Of a DNA stretch of 64,000 bases, positions 9,247 through 17,199 are shown one piece after another (within the stretch, counting starts at the first letter, position 1; the number at the start of each line of letters is the position of its first letter). The position numbers and the translations under genes were made by a program. The stretch is from Bacteroidales bacterium UBA4360 (GTDB lineage: Bacteria; Bacteroidota; Bacteroidia; Bacteroidales; UBA932), in the NCBI GenBank assembly GCA_002393945.1, contig DGSO01000028.1:209338-273337 (forward strand), in the 5' to 3' direction. The notes below the pieces were generated by a model. It did not search any database and was not told the DNA's origin. It saw only the letters and a program-made list of their open reading frames with translations.

Positions 9247-9254
9247 TAAATTTG
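9247..9254 (+). promoter_or_regulatory. TAAATTTG box 4 bases before a start codon
   Basis: TAAATTTG lies only 4 bases before the ATG at 9259, which implies a leaderless or nearly leaderless transcript. Confidence 0.6.
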
Positions 9255-9258
9255 CAGT

Positions 9259-10353
9259 ATGAAAAGAATCGTAACAGCCGTTCTGGCAGCATTTGTTCTC
9301 TTTGCTCCCACCGCGATGGGGCAGAGCAAAAAAGAGACGTCTCTGTATAACAAGACTCTGAAGAAGCTATCTATAAAGAGTGCCGACAAATTCCTGAACA
9401 AGTATCCGGAGTCTGTGTACGCCCCGGAAATCACCCGACTCAAGGACTCCATCATAGTGAGCATGAACACCAGTTTCATCGGCAAGGAGGAAGCCCTGCA
9501 GAAGGCCGGAGCATGCCTTGACGCGGTGGGCTGGAAGAAGGACGGGAAAGAGCACATCCTCGCCCTGGACGAAGGCCTTGCCCTCAGAATCCTCGGGGCC
9601 GACGGCACTCTCCAGGAAACCCGCTACATCCCGCATTACAACATAACTGACGGCCTCACAAAGACCAACCTCATAGGGCCGATGGAAATAGTAAACCTGG
9701 GCCACAACCACTTCTACGTGCATTTCTCATACCTTAACGAAGGCGACGACAACCCTGAAAAAGAGTACGTGGAAGCGCTTTACAGCCCTGATACCGACAT
9801 CACCAACAACGCGATGTTCTACGGCAAAGCCCTGCCGGCAGGTGACGGCGAACCCTTCCGCATCGAAGGCCAGAGCCCAGAAGACATCGACGGAATCACG
9901 CTCAATGCCGAAACCCTCTGGCTCCTTGAGCGCCTGAGCGGAAATCCTTCCCTCGTCCCCCTCTCCAAGGCAAACCTCCTCTCCGACGAGTCAATCAAAT
10001 GGTGGCGGGAGAAGAACCCAAAGGCAGAGACATCGGCCTCAAAGCTCACTTTCGGCACGTTGGATGCAGAATCCTCCCTGGTAGAAAAATACAAGAAGGC
10101 CTCCAAAGAAAGGGGCAAAACCTGGAACGCCGCCATGTTCGTATGCAGAGGCTGGACAGTCATCGTTGCAGGAAACAGGTCTACAGGCGGCTACGCCCTT
10201 GTCTGGGCAGAGCCCGCCCGCGGAAGCGCCGGCCTTAACAGCATATACTTCGAAAACGACGGCTACACCCTGGACCTTGTTTACTACAAGGCCAAAAGGA
10301 TGTCCAAAGTCAAGATTTCAATGGCAAACGCTTCTGTGAAGAGGCAGAAATAG
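9259..10353 (+). CDS. Secreted protein of unknown function
   Basis: A 364-residue protein with a clear Sec signal peptide (cleavage probably after AMGQ, residues 19-22), so it is periplasmic or outer-membrane associated. After a short Lys-rich helical region (KETSLYNKTLKKLS) the rest appears as mixed alpha/beta with no motif I recognise; it has no lipobox and no further membrane segment. A good promoter box precedes it. The next gene starts 31 bases downstream and may be read through. Confidence 0.75.
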   Translation: MKRIVTAVLAAFVLFAPTAMGQSKKETSLYNKTLKKLSIKSADKFLNKYPESVYAPEITRLKDSIIVSMNTSFIGKEEALQKAGACLDAVGWKKDGKEHILALDEGLALRILGADGTLQETRYIPHYNITDGLTKTNLIGPMEIVNLGHNHFYVHFSYLNEGDDNPEKEYVEALYSPDTDITNNAMFYGKALPAGDGEPFRIEGQSPEDIDGITLNAETLWLLERLSGNPSLVPLSKANLLSDESIKWWREKNPKAETSASKLTFGTLDAESSLVEKYKKASKERGKTWNAAMFVCRGWTVIVAGNRSTGGYALVWAEPARGSAGLNSIYFENDGYTLDLVYYKAKRMSKVKISMANASVKRQK

Positions 10354-10384
10354 TCATAAACAAGACGCAGAAAAAGATATTTGT

Positions 10385-11227
10385 ATGAGTCAGAAGGAGG
10401 CACTCCAACTGTTTGGAGACAAAACAATAAGAACCGTTTGGAGCGAAGATGATGAGAAGTGGTACTTCTCAATTATTGATGTGGTTTCCGTGCTTACAGA
10501 AAGTGTTGACGCTTCGGCGTATTGGAGAAAACTAAAAGAGCGCCTACTCAAAGAGGGAAACGAAACCGTGACAAATTGTCACACTTTCAAAATGAGAGCG
10601 GCCGACAGCAAAATGCGTCAAACAGACGCTGCCGATCAGGAACAATTGTTCAGACTGATACAATCTATCCCTTCGCCCAAGGCAGAACCATTCAAACAGT
10701 GGATGGCCAAGGTTGCCAGCGAGAGGATTGACGAGATGCAAGACCCCGAAAAAGCTATCGACAGGGGTTATGAGTATTATCGCCGTCTCGGGTATTCGGA
10801 AGCGTGGATTAACGAGCGCATGAAGGGCAAGGATGCACGCAAGGCACTCACTGACGAATGGCAGAGAACAGGTGTCTCTGGCCAGCAGTACGCCACGCTT
10901 ACAGATATCATCACCCAAGAATGGTCTGGAATGACCACTCGTCAATACAAGAGTTTCAAAGGATTGAAAAAGGAGAATCTCCGGGACCATATGACAAGAA
11001 CGGAGAGCGCCCTAAACACACTTGCAGAAGTGGCTGCGACTGAGCTCTCCCAAAAAGTTGACCCAAAAGGATTCATAGCACAAAAATCCGTCGCCAAGCG
11101 AGGTGGTAAAGTTGCTGCCACTGCCCGCCGGGAACTTGAGAAGCAACTTGGGCAAAGCGTTGTCACTCGCCAAAACGCCAAGGCGTTATATGGCCCGGAA
11201 GCGCCAAAAGAGATAGAGGAACAATAA
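10385..11227 (+). CDS. Bro-N domain (phage antirepressor-like) protein
   Basis: A 280-residue protein whose first 100 or so residues match the Bro-N DNA-binding fold of phage antirepressors (FGDKTIRTVW, WYFSIIDVV, YWRKLKERL). The central part (about 100-170) has the QWMAKVASERIDEMQDPE segment common in chromosomal Bro-N proteins of Bacteroidetes. The C-terminus is Lys/Arg/Ala-rich. No other phage genes are adjacent, so it is either a domesticated copy or a stand-alone mobile gene. The upstream GATATTTG at 10377-10384 is one base off the promoter consensus. Two hairpins follow the stop codon. Confidence 0.8.
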   Translation: MSQKEALQLFGDKTIRTVWSEDDEKWYFSIIDVVSVLTESVDASAYWRKLKERLLKEGNETVTNCHTFKMRAADSKMRQTDAADQEQLFRLIQSIPSPKAEPFKQWMAKVASERIDEMQDPEKAIDRGYEYYRRLGYSEAWINERMKGKDARKALTDEWQRTGVSGQQYATLTDIITQEWSGMTTRQYKSFKGLKKENLRDHMTRTESALNTLAEVAATELSQKVDPKGFIAQKSVAKRGGKVAATARRELEKQLGQSVVTRQNAKALYGPEAPKEIEEQ

Positions 11228-11228
11228 A

Positions 11229-11251
11229 GATGTCCGATAACAGCGGACATC
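11229..11251. other. Hairpin after the Bro-N gene
   Basis: GATGTCCG (11229-11236) and CGGACATC (11244-11251) form a perfect 8-bp inverted repeat. It has no T-tract and may stabilise the 3' end of the mRNA. Confidence 0.5.
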
Positions 11252-11263
11252 TGAAATGAAAGA

Positions 11264-11290
11264 AAAGCATCGCTTTCGGCGATGCTTTCT
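11264..11290. terminator. Bidirectional terminator between Bro-N gene and tRNA-Leu
   Basis: AAAGCATCGC (11264-11273) and GCGATGCTTT (11279-11288) form a perfect 10-bp stem with a 5-base loop. T's on the plus side and A's on the other side allow it to serve both convergent units. Confidence 0.7.
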
Positions 11291-11292
11291 CG

Positions 11293-11376
11293 TGCCCAGA
11301 GCGGGAATCGAACCCGCACGATATTGCTATCACAGGATTTTGAGTCCAGCGCGTCTACCAATTCCGCCATCCGGGC
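11293..11376 (-). tRNA. tRNA-Leu (CAA anticodon)
   Basis: The minus strand folds into a class II tRNA: a 7-bp acceptor stem with one G-T pair, the D-arm GCGGAATTGGTAGACGC, an anticodon loop CTCAAAA (anticodon CAA), a long variable arm GATA/TATC and the T-arm GCGGGTTCGATTCCCGC. The anticodon stem has one T-T mismatch (positions 28-42). No CCA is encoded. A TAAATTTG box on the minus strand (11387-11394) lies about 10 bases upstream. Confidence 0.93.
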
Positions 11377-11386
11377 TAACGGACTG

Positions 11387-11394
11387 CAAATTTA
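11387..11394 (-). promoter_or_regulatory. TAAATTTG promoter of tRNA-Leu
   Basis: The box reads TAAATTTG on the minus strand, ending 10 bases before the mature tRNA 5' end. Confidence 0.6.
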
Positions 11395-11427
11395 GGGGAA
11401 ATTCACTTAACTGCAAAATTTTTCCCT

Positions 11428-11435
11428 TATCTTTG
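11428..11435 (+). promoter_or_regulatory. TATCTTTG promoter of the aro cluster
   Basis: The box lies 6 bases before the aroB ATG, again implying an almost leaderless mRNA. Confidence 0.6.
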
Positions 11436-11441
11436 TAATCT

Positions 11442-12524
11442 ATGGCAAGTGAGTTCAGCATCAGTTTCAACCGTAACATTCAGAGCCGTATCTGCGGTTC
11501 GGAGAACCTGCGTGACGTAGCCGCCCTCCTTGAAGGGGAGCGGGAGATATATGTGGTATATGACGAAAACGCATCCCACTTTGCTGCAGAGGTGGTTGGC
11601 TTGCTGGACTCGGTCAAGGGTTGTTTTGCCATCGACACGTCAGAGGAGCTCAAGACCGTGGAGACGGCGGTGCTCATTTGCCGGCGGCTCATGGAGGCGG
11701 GCGCTTCCAGAAAGGCGCTGGTGCTCGCCGTCGGCGGAGGAATAACCACCGACTTAACCGGCTTTGCCGCAAGTATTTACAAGCGTGGCGTGCGATACGC
11801 GAACATCCCCACCACGCTGCTTGCACAGGTAGATGCGGCAGTCGGCGGAAAGACCGGCGTGAACCTTGACGACTACAAGAACATGCTGGGCGTCATAGTG
11901 CAGCCGCAGTTCACCTTCCTGTGCCCGGAGGTGCTCAGAACCCTCCCCGTCCGTGAACTCCGCGCCGGCATCGCAGAAATGCTCAAGACCTTCCTCATTG
12001 CCGATTCCGCCGCCTACTCCGAGGCCGTCACCACCCTTCCGGACACGAAAACACCCGTTTCGGTGCCCGAACGGTCGAAAAATGACTGCCCGGACACGAA
12101 ACACCCCGTTTCGGTGCCCGCGGGCCTTATCCTAAAGGCCGCCGCAATAAAGGCGGCCATAGTGGAACGGGACCCGTACGAGGCGGGCGAGCGAGCGAAG
12201 CTGAACCTCGGGCATACCTTTGCCCATGCCATCGAACACGAGGCGCGCATGAGGGGAGACGACATCGTCCACGGGGAGGCGGTAGCCATCGGCATAATCA
12301 TGGCAGCAGAGATGGCCGAGAGGGAAGGACTTGCCGAAAACGGTCTTGCGGCGCGCCTGAGGGCCGATTTTAAGCGTCTTGGCCTCCCTACGGAATGTCC
12401 GTATGAAACCCTTGAATTCGTCAAGGACAAGAAGGCCGCAGACGGAAAGGTGACGTTTATCCTTCCCGTAAGGCCCGGCGAGGTAATAATGAAAGCGTAT
12501 GATCTGCACCACAATACAGAATAA
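11442..12524 (+). CDS. aroB: 3-dehydroquinate synthase with an in-frame repeat insertion
   Basis: Second step of the shikimate pathway (DAHP to 3-dehydroquinate), NAD- and Zn-dependent and cytoplasmic. It has 360 residues. Hallmarks are GGGITTDLTGF, the segment IPTTLLAQVDAAVGGKTGVN, and the metal ligands in AGIAEMLK, LGHTFAHA and HGEAVAIG. Between VTTL and GLILKAAA lie about 28 residues that look foreign (two copies of PDTK-PVSVP). They are encoded by two 31-base repeat cores 51 bases apart (12039-12069 and 12090-12120), a family also seen as a non-coding array at 60764. The insertion keeps the reading frame. The 3' end overlaps the aroD/aroA gene by 26 bases, indicating coupling. Confidence 0.95.
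   Translation: MASEFSISFNRNIQSRICGSENLRDVAALLEGEREIYVVYDENASHFAAEVVGLLDSVKGCFAIDTSEELKTVETAVLICRRLMEAGASRKALVLAVGGGITTDLTGFAASIYKRGVRYANIPTTLLAQVDAAVGGKTGVNLDDYKNMLGVIVQPQFTFLCPEVLRTLPVRELRAGIAEMLKTFLIADSAAYSEAVTTLPDTKTPVSVPERSKNDCPDTKHPVSVPAGLILKAAAIKAAIVERDPYEAGERAKLNLGHTFAHAIEHEARMRGDDIVHGEAVAIGIIMAAEMAEREGLAENGLAARLRADFKRLGLPTECPYETLEFVKDKKAADGKVTFILPVRPGEVIMKAYDLHHNTE
12039..12120 (+). repeat. 51-bp repeat family, two cores in frame inside aroB
   Basis: Core A (12039-12069) and core B (12090-12120) each begin CCGGACACGAAA and end TTTCGGTGCCCG. The start-to-start distance is 51 bases, with a 20-base spacer containing GGTCGAAAAATGAC. Each core is roughly palindromic (GGACAC against GGTGCC). 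The spacing and the GGTGnCCGAnnGGTnnAAAAA pattern match the array at 60764-60945. Confidence 0.8.
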
Positions 12525-14535
12525 GGAACTGCCCGAAATACTGAAAGCGCTGGAAGGTCTTGAAATGGCCGAAATCCGCCTGGACCGCTGTGCGCTTGAG
12601 GACGAGGAAATCGAGACTCTTTTCCAGGGGTCCGACATCCCTCTCGTCGCCACATGCCGCATGGCGGAAGAGCCGGACGCACCGCGCCTTCTGGAGCTTG
12701 CCATCATGTCCGGGGCAAAGTACGCTGACCTCGAAATGGAGGCGCCCGCCGCCGTCGGAAGGCGCATCCGCGAGGCCTGCCGGAACTATGGAACGGTGCT
12801 TATCAGGTCATACCACAACTTCGATAACACCCCCTCCCGGGAACTGCTCAGAAGCCTTGCCGAAAGATGCCGCTCCTTTGGCGGCGAAGTTGTAAAAATC
12901 GTCACCACAGCCGCCTCCAAGACCGATATTGCCGCCGTCCAGTCCCTCTATGCCGATGCCGCCCCGGGCTCCCTCATAGCCTTCTGCATGGGCGACGAAG
13001 GCCGGGAGTCGCGCCTTGATGCGCTGAAGCTTGGCGCTCCCTACACTTATGCCTGCCTGTCCGAAGAGGAATCGGCCGCCCCTGGCCAGTGGGCTGTTGC
13101 TGACATGACGCAGGCGGTTTACGGTTCATGGCATCCGGTAAAGGCTTCAGGCCTTCGCATGCCCGCCTCCAAGAGCTTTGCCCAGCGCGCCATAATTGCC
13201 GCCGCCCTTGCCGACGGCGAATCCCGTCTTTCCGGTTATTCTCCATGCGGGGACAACGAGTCTGCCATAAATGTAGCCCGTAGCCTTGGAGCAAGTGTAA
13301 AAGAGGAGGGTAACATTCTTGTTATCAATGGAATCGCCGCTGCTCCCGGCAGCCTGAAACTGCAGGAAATCCATACCGGAGAATCAGGTTTTCTTACACG
13401 CCTGGCCATTCCTGTGCTGTCTGCGGTGAGTTCAACACCCGTGAGGGTGACCGGAGAAAAGACGCTCCTTGGACGTCCGCTTTCCGGCGCCCACGACATC
13501 ATGGCATCCTGCGGAGTACGCCTGTATCCGGAGCAGAACAACTCTGTTACATTTTCTGAAAATGGGGGTGATTTTGGAAACAAACCTGTTTTATCACCAC
13601 GAAAATCAGATTGTTATCTGCCGCTTACTGTGAGCGGTCCGCTTATTCCCGGCCGTGCGGACGTTTCCGGCCGCGGAGGTTCCCAGCTGATTTCCGGCCT
13701 GCTTGCTGCACTCCCTCTATGTGACGGTAAATCAGTTCTTTACGTAACCGAGCCCAAGAGCATCCCGTATCTTTTCATCACGATGGACGTGCTTGGCAAG
13801 TTTGGAGTGAAGATAGGTTCGGAAATGGAAGGCGATGAAAGCTTCCTCGAAACGCAGGACTGGAACCTGTGCTCCGGCATAACTTTCAAGATAAAAGGAG
13901 GCCAGCGCTACCACGCTGCCGATTTTGACATCGAAGGCGACTGGTCCGGCGCCGCACCCTTCCTTGCCGCAGGAGCCATCTTTGGGGACGTAGAGGTGGA
14001 AGGCCTTGATACAGAGAGCCTTCAGGCCGATATCTCCATCATGGACATCCTTATCCAGGCCGGAGCCAGCATGTCCCAGCTGGACGCCCCCCGCGGGCCG
14101 ATACACGTATCCAGGGCCCCTCTCAGCGCCTTTGACGCAGACCTGTCCAACTGCCCGGACCTCTTCCCCACGGTGGCGGTCCTTGCTGCCTTCTGCCCTG
14201 GTGACACGCACCTTTCCGGAGTGGAGCGCCTGCGCCACAAAGAGACCGACAGGGCCGCTGCAATAGAAGAAATGCTGTATAAAATTGGTGTCCCCGTAAC
14301 CGTCGAGGAAGACATGATGACGATAACCGGCATGGCTCTTACCCAGCGCATCCTTACCGGAAACCTCCTCAAGGGAGGCAAGTTCACCTCGTATGGAGAC
14401 CACCGTATGGTTATGGCGCTCTCCCTGGCTTCCCTTGGGGCTTCCGGCAAAGTTGAAATAGACGACAGCTCCTGCGTCGCCAAGTCCTTCCCCTCCTTCA
14501 ACGAACTCTTCCAACAACTTACACTGTCATTCTGA
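12499..14535 (+). CDS. Fused 3-dehydroquinate dehydratase (type I) - EPSP synthase
   Basis: One 678-residue polypeptide joins two shikimate enzymes. Residues 1 to about 215 are a type I dehydroquinase: AEIRLD, His106 in SYHNFD, Schiff-base Lys133 in VVKIVTT, and FCMGDEGRESR. Residues about 216-678 are 5-enolpyruvylshikimate-3-phosphate synthase (aroA): MPASKSFAQR with Lys225, Ser226 and Arg230, GESGFLTR, EGDWSGAAPFLA, HKETDRAAAI and YGDHRMVMALS. It carries out steps 3 and 6 of the pathway; aroE and aroK are not in this window. The start overlaps aroB by 26 bases. The last residues and stop codon are supplied by a dispersed repeat (14524-14554). The N-terminal half would be aroD by name. Confidence 0.94.
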   Translation: MICTTIQNKELPEILKALEGLEMAEIRLDRCALEDEEIETLFQGSDIPLVATCRMAEEPDAPRLLELAIMSGAKYADLEMEAPAAVGRRIREACRNYGTVLIRSYHNFDNTPSRELLRSLAERCRSFGGEVVKIVTTAASKTDIAAVQSLYADAAPGSLIAFCMGDEGRESRLDALKLGAPYTYACLSEEESAAPGQWAVADMTQAVYGSWHPVKASGLRMPASKSFAQRAIIAAALADGESRLSGYSPCGDNESAINVARSLGASVKEEGNILVINGIAAAPGSLKLQEIHTGESGFLTRLAIPVLSAVSSTPVRVTGEKTLLGRPLSGAHDIMASCGVRLYPEQNNSVTFSENGGDFGNKPVLSPRKSDCYLPLTVSGPLIPGRADVSGRGGSQLISGLLAALPLCDGKSVLYVTEPKSIPYLFITMDVLGKFGVKIGSEMEGDESFLETQDWNLCSGITFKIKGGQRYHAADFDIEGDWSGAAPFLAAGAIFGDVEVEGLDTESLQADISIMDILIQAGASMSQLDAPRGPIHVSRAPLSAFDADLSNCPDLFPTVAVLAAFCPGDTHLSGVERLRHKETDRAAAIEEMLYKIGVPVTVEEDMMTITGMALTQRILTGNLLKGGKFTSYGDHRMVMALSLASLGASGKVEIDDSSCVAKSFPSFNELFQQLTLSF

Positions 14536-14554
14536 GCGAAGTCGAAGAATCTCC
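14524..14554 (+). repeat. Dispersed TGTCATTCTGA element across the aroA stop codon
   Basis: The element starts CTGTCATTCTGAGCGAAG and ends GAAGAATCTCC. Its TGA at 14533-14535 is the stop codon of the aroD/aroA fusion, and it ends 6 bases before the aroC start. It is the same family as 691-759 and 61999-62025. Confidence 0.75.
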
Positions 14555-14560
14555 ATCCAC

Positions 14561-15445
14561 ATGAATACATTCGGTAATAAATTCAGAGTAAGCATCTTCG
14601 GAGAATCACACGGCCCCGTTGTGGGTGTAACCGTAGATGGTGTTCCCGCAGGTCTTCCGCTGTCGGCAGACGATTTCAAGGCCGATATCCTCCGCCGGAA
14701 GCCCGGCGCCGTGGGCACTACCCCAAGGGTTGAGGCCGACGTCCCCGATTTCCTTTCCGGCGTTTACGAAGGCCACACCACCGGTACGCCCCTCACCATT
14801 ATTTTCCGCAACGAAAACACGCGCAGCGCAGACTATGCCGGTTTCCGGGAGAATCCCCGTCCCGGCCACGCCGACCACGTTGCCGATGTGAAATTCTCCG
14901 GATTCAACGATCCCCGCGGCGGCGGCCACTTCAGCGGGCGCCTTACTCTTGGCATAGTAGCCGCAGGTGTAATAGCCAAGAAAATGCATCCAGAACTGTC
15001 TGTAAAGGCTGTTTTGAAGGAAGTGGGCGGCATTGCCGATGCGTCCCTGTGGAGTGAAGCGGTGAAGGCTGCCGCAGAGGAAGGCGATTCCCTTGGCGGA
15101 ATAGTCGAATGCCGGGTGCAGGGCCTTCCCATCGGCCTTGGAGAGCCGTTTTGGGACAGCGTGGAATCCCTGATTTCACATGCGGTGTTCGCCATTCCGG
15201 GTGTGCGCGGCATTGAATTCGGCGACGGCTTCGGAACCGCACGGATCAAAGGCTCGGAGAATACGCACAAAGGCGGAGTTGTGGGAGGCATCACAAACGG
15301 AGAAGAACTGCTCTTCCGCGTTGCCTTCAAACCCACTGCCAGCATAGCCAAGGCCGGAATCCCCGGGCGTCACGACGCCTGTTTCGCCCTGCGTACTCCC
15401 GTAATTACAGAGGCAATGACAGCAATCGTCTTTGCCAATCTTTAA
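14561..15445 (+). CDS. aroC: Chorismate synthase
   Basis: Last shared step of aromatic amino acid synthesis, converting EPSP to chorismate with reduced FMN. Signatures are GNKFRVSIFGESHGP, RRKPG, RPGHADH, DPRGGGHFSGR, GSENTHKGGVVGGITNG and the terminal GRHDACFALR. At 294 residues it is compact for a family usually near 350-360; the missing residues are internal, in the second half, and the motifs at both ends are present. It follows aroD/aroA with only the repeat element between them and is closed by a terminator at 15465. Confidence 0.95.
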   Translation: MNTFGNKFRVSIFGESHGPVVGVTVDGVPAGLPLSADDFKADILRRKPGAVGTTPRVEADVPDFLSGVYEGHTTGTPLTIIFRNENTRSADYAGFRENPRPGHADHVADVKFSGFNDPRGGGHFSGRLTLGIVAAGVIAKKMHPELSVKAVLKEVGGIADASLWSEAVKAAAEEGDSLGGIVECRVQGLPIGLGEPFWDSVESLISHAVFAIPGVRGIEFGDGFGTARIKGSENTHKGGVVGGITNGEELLFRVAFKPTASIAKAGIPGRHDACFALRTPVITEAMTAIVFANL

Positions 15446-15464
15446 AACCGATTTTGCATTCTTG

Positions 15465-15498
15465 AACCGCTCCCCAGATGCCTGAGGGGCGGTTTTTT
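15465..15498 (+). terminator. Intrinsic terminator of the aro cluster
   Basis: AACCGCTCCCC (15465-15475) pairs with GGGGCGGTT (15486-15494) with one bulged base, followed by a run of T's. Confidence 0.8.
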
Positions 15499-15642
15499 GT
15501 CGATTACCACCAAACGGATAAACTGTTTCTGAAGGTTTGGGACAAATGGGACGAAAAACCGTAAGAAAATTCGTGCAGATTTATACGTTTCCGAATGTCA
15601 GTTCCAAAAATACTCTCCAGCTTTGCGGCAAAAGAACTGACT

Positions 15643-17199
15643 ATGCTGGTTTATATTCATGGAGCTAAATGCATCGGCATAAAAGCCGTCCCCGTTACCG
15701 TCGAGGTGGAAATCGGCGGAGGTATAGGAATTCACCTCGTAGGCCTTGCCGACGCCGCAGTGAAGGAAAGTCTCCTCAGGACCGTTACTGCCCTGCAGGC
15801 CAAGGGTTTCCATATCCCGGGCAGAAAAATCATAATAAATCTGGCCCCGGCCGACATGCACAAGCAGGGCAGTGGCTACGATATAACCATAGCCCTGGGG
15901 ATAATCGCGGCTTCCGGGCAGCGGAGCATGCCACATCTGGAAGAGTACCTCATAATGGGAGAAATGGGCCTGGACGGTAGCATACGCTATGTGAGCGGCA
16001 CCCTGCCCATGGTGGAACTCGCCCGCGAAAAGGGCTACAAGGGCTGCATTTTTCCGGAGCAGTCTGCCCTTGAGGCGGCCGATTTCACCGATATCCTGAT
16101 TTATGGTGTCCAGACCCTGGACGATGTTCTCCGCATCCTTGCCGACGACTCCTCCGCCACGGACCTTCTCATCTGGAACACAGCCGCTTACAACCGGGCG
16201 CTGATGTATGCCCCGGACTGCCGGAAAAACTACATGGACTTTGCCGATATCATGGGCCAGGAAGGCGCCAAGCGCGGCGCCGAAATCGCCTGTGCAGGCG
16301 GCCACAACATGCTTCTTATCGGCGCACCCGGCTCCGGGAAGAGTTCCTTGGCGAAGGCCCTGCCCGGCATTCTTCCGCCCATGAGCCTTGAAGAGGCGGT
16401 GATTACCTCCAAGATTTATTCGGTTGCGGGGAAATCGTCGGGAGGTCCGGGGCTCAGGCGGCAGAGGCCCTTCAGGGCACCGCATATATCGGCATCGAAA
16501 GTGGCGGTGCTGGGCGGCGGCTCCGGAGAAAACATCATGCCCGGGGAAGTTTCACTCGCCAGCGGAGGCGTGCTCTTTCTGGACGAATTCTGCGAGGCGC
16601 CAAAAAGCACCCTGGAGGCGCTCAGGGCCCCTTTGGAGGATCACAAGGTGACAATTTCACGCCTCAAGGCGAAGATTGAATACCCGGCGTCATTCATGCT
16701 TGTCGCCGCCACGAATCCCTGCCCTTGCGGCTACTGGGGAGAAGAGGGCCGGTGTGTATGCCCGCCGGGAAAAAGGGCGGCCTACCTCTCGAAGCTCAGC
16801 GGGCCGGTAATGGACAGAATAGATCTGCAAGTATGGATGCATCCCGTTGATACACAGGCGCTTATTCGTGGGGTAAAGGCAGAGCCTTCATCTGCGGTGG
16901 CAGAAAGGGTGGCCGCCGCGCGGGAAATCCAGCTCTGCCGTTTCCGGGGCACAGGGATATTCACCAACGCGGAGATGGGCTCCAAGGAGATGGAGCGCTT
17001 CTGCCGCCTCAACGAAGAGAGCACGGACCTCCTCGAAAGCATCATCGACAGGATGGGCCTTTCCGCCCGGGCCTATACCCGCATCATAAAGATAGCAAGG
17101 ACCATCGCAGACCTTTCCGGGAAGGCCGATATCCTTGCCGAACACATAGCCGAAGCGGCCTCCTACCGCTTCCTGGACCGTAAAAGCCTATTTGTATGA
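15643..17199 (+). CDS. ComM/YifB-family Mg-chelatase-like AAA+ ATPase
   Basis: A family linked to DNA branch migration during transformation in other bacteria; it is widespread and its role in Bacteroidales is unproven. It has an N-terminal Lon-protease-like fold (LVYIHGAKCIGIK, HLVGLADAAVKES, NLAPADMHKQGSGYD), a Walker A (GAPGSGKSS, about residue 230), a Walker B (GVLFLDEF), an arginine-rich ATPase core and a CPCGYWG plus RCVCPPG Cys motif. I prefer the ATG at 15643, where family similarity begins; an upstream in-frame ATG at 15595 would add 16 residues. It is convergent with ispE, overlapping its 3' end by 12 bases. Confidence 0.93.
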   Translation: MLVYIHGAKCIGIKAVPVTVEVEIGGGIGIHLVGLADAAVKESLLRTVTALQAKGFHIPGRKIIINLAPADMHKQGSGYDITIALGIIAASGQRSMPHLEEYLIMGEMGLDGSIRYVSGTLPMVELAREKGYKGCIFPEQSALEAADFTDILIYGVQTLDDVLRILADDSSATDLLIWNTAAYNRALMYAPDCRKNYMDFADIMGQEGAKRGAEIACAGGHNMLLIGAPGSGKSSLAKALPGILPPMSLEEAVITSKIYSVAGKSSGGPGLRRQRPFRAPHISASKVAVLGGGSGENIMPGEVSLASGGVLFLDEFCEAPKSTLEALRAPLEDHKVTISRLKAKIEYPASFMLVAATNPCPCGYWGEEGRCVCPPGKRAAYLSKLSGPVMDRIDLQVWMHPVDTQALIRGVKAEPSSAVAERVAAAREIQLCRFRGTGIFTNAEMGSKEMERFCRLNEESTDLLESIIDRMGLSARAYTRIIKIARTIADLSGKADILAEHIAEAASYRFLDRKSLFV

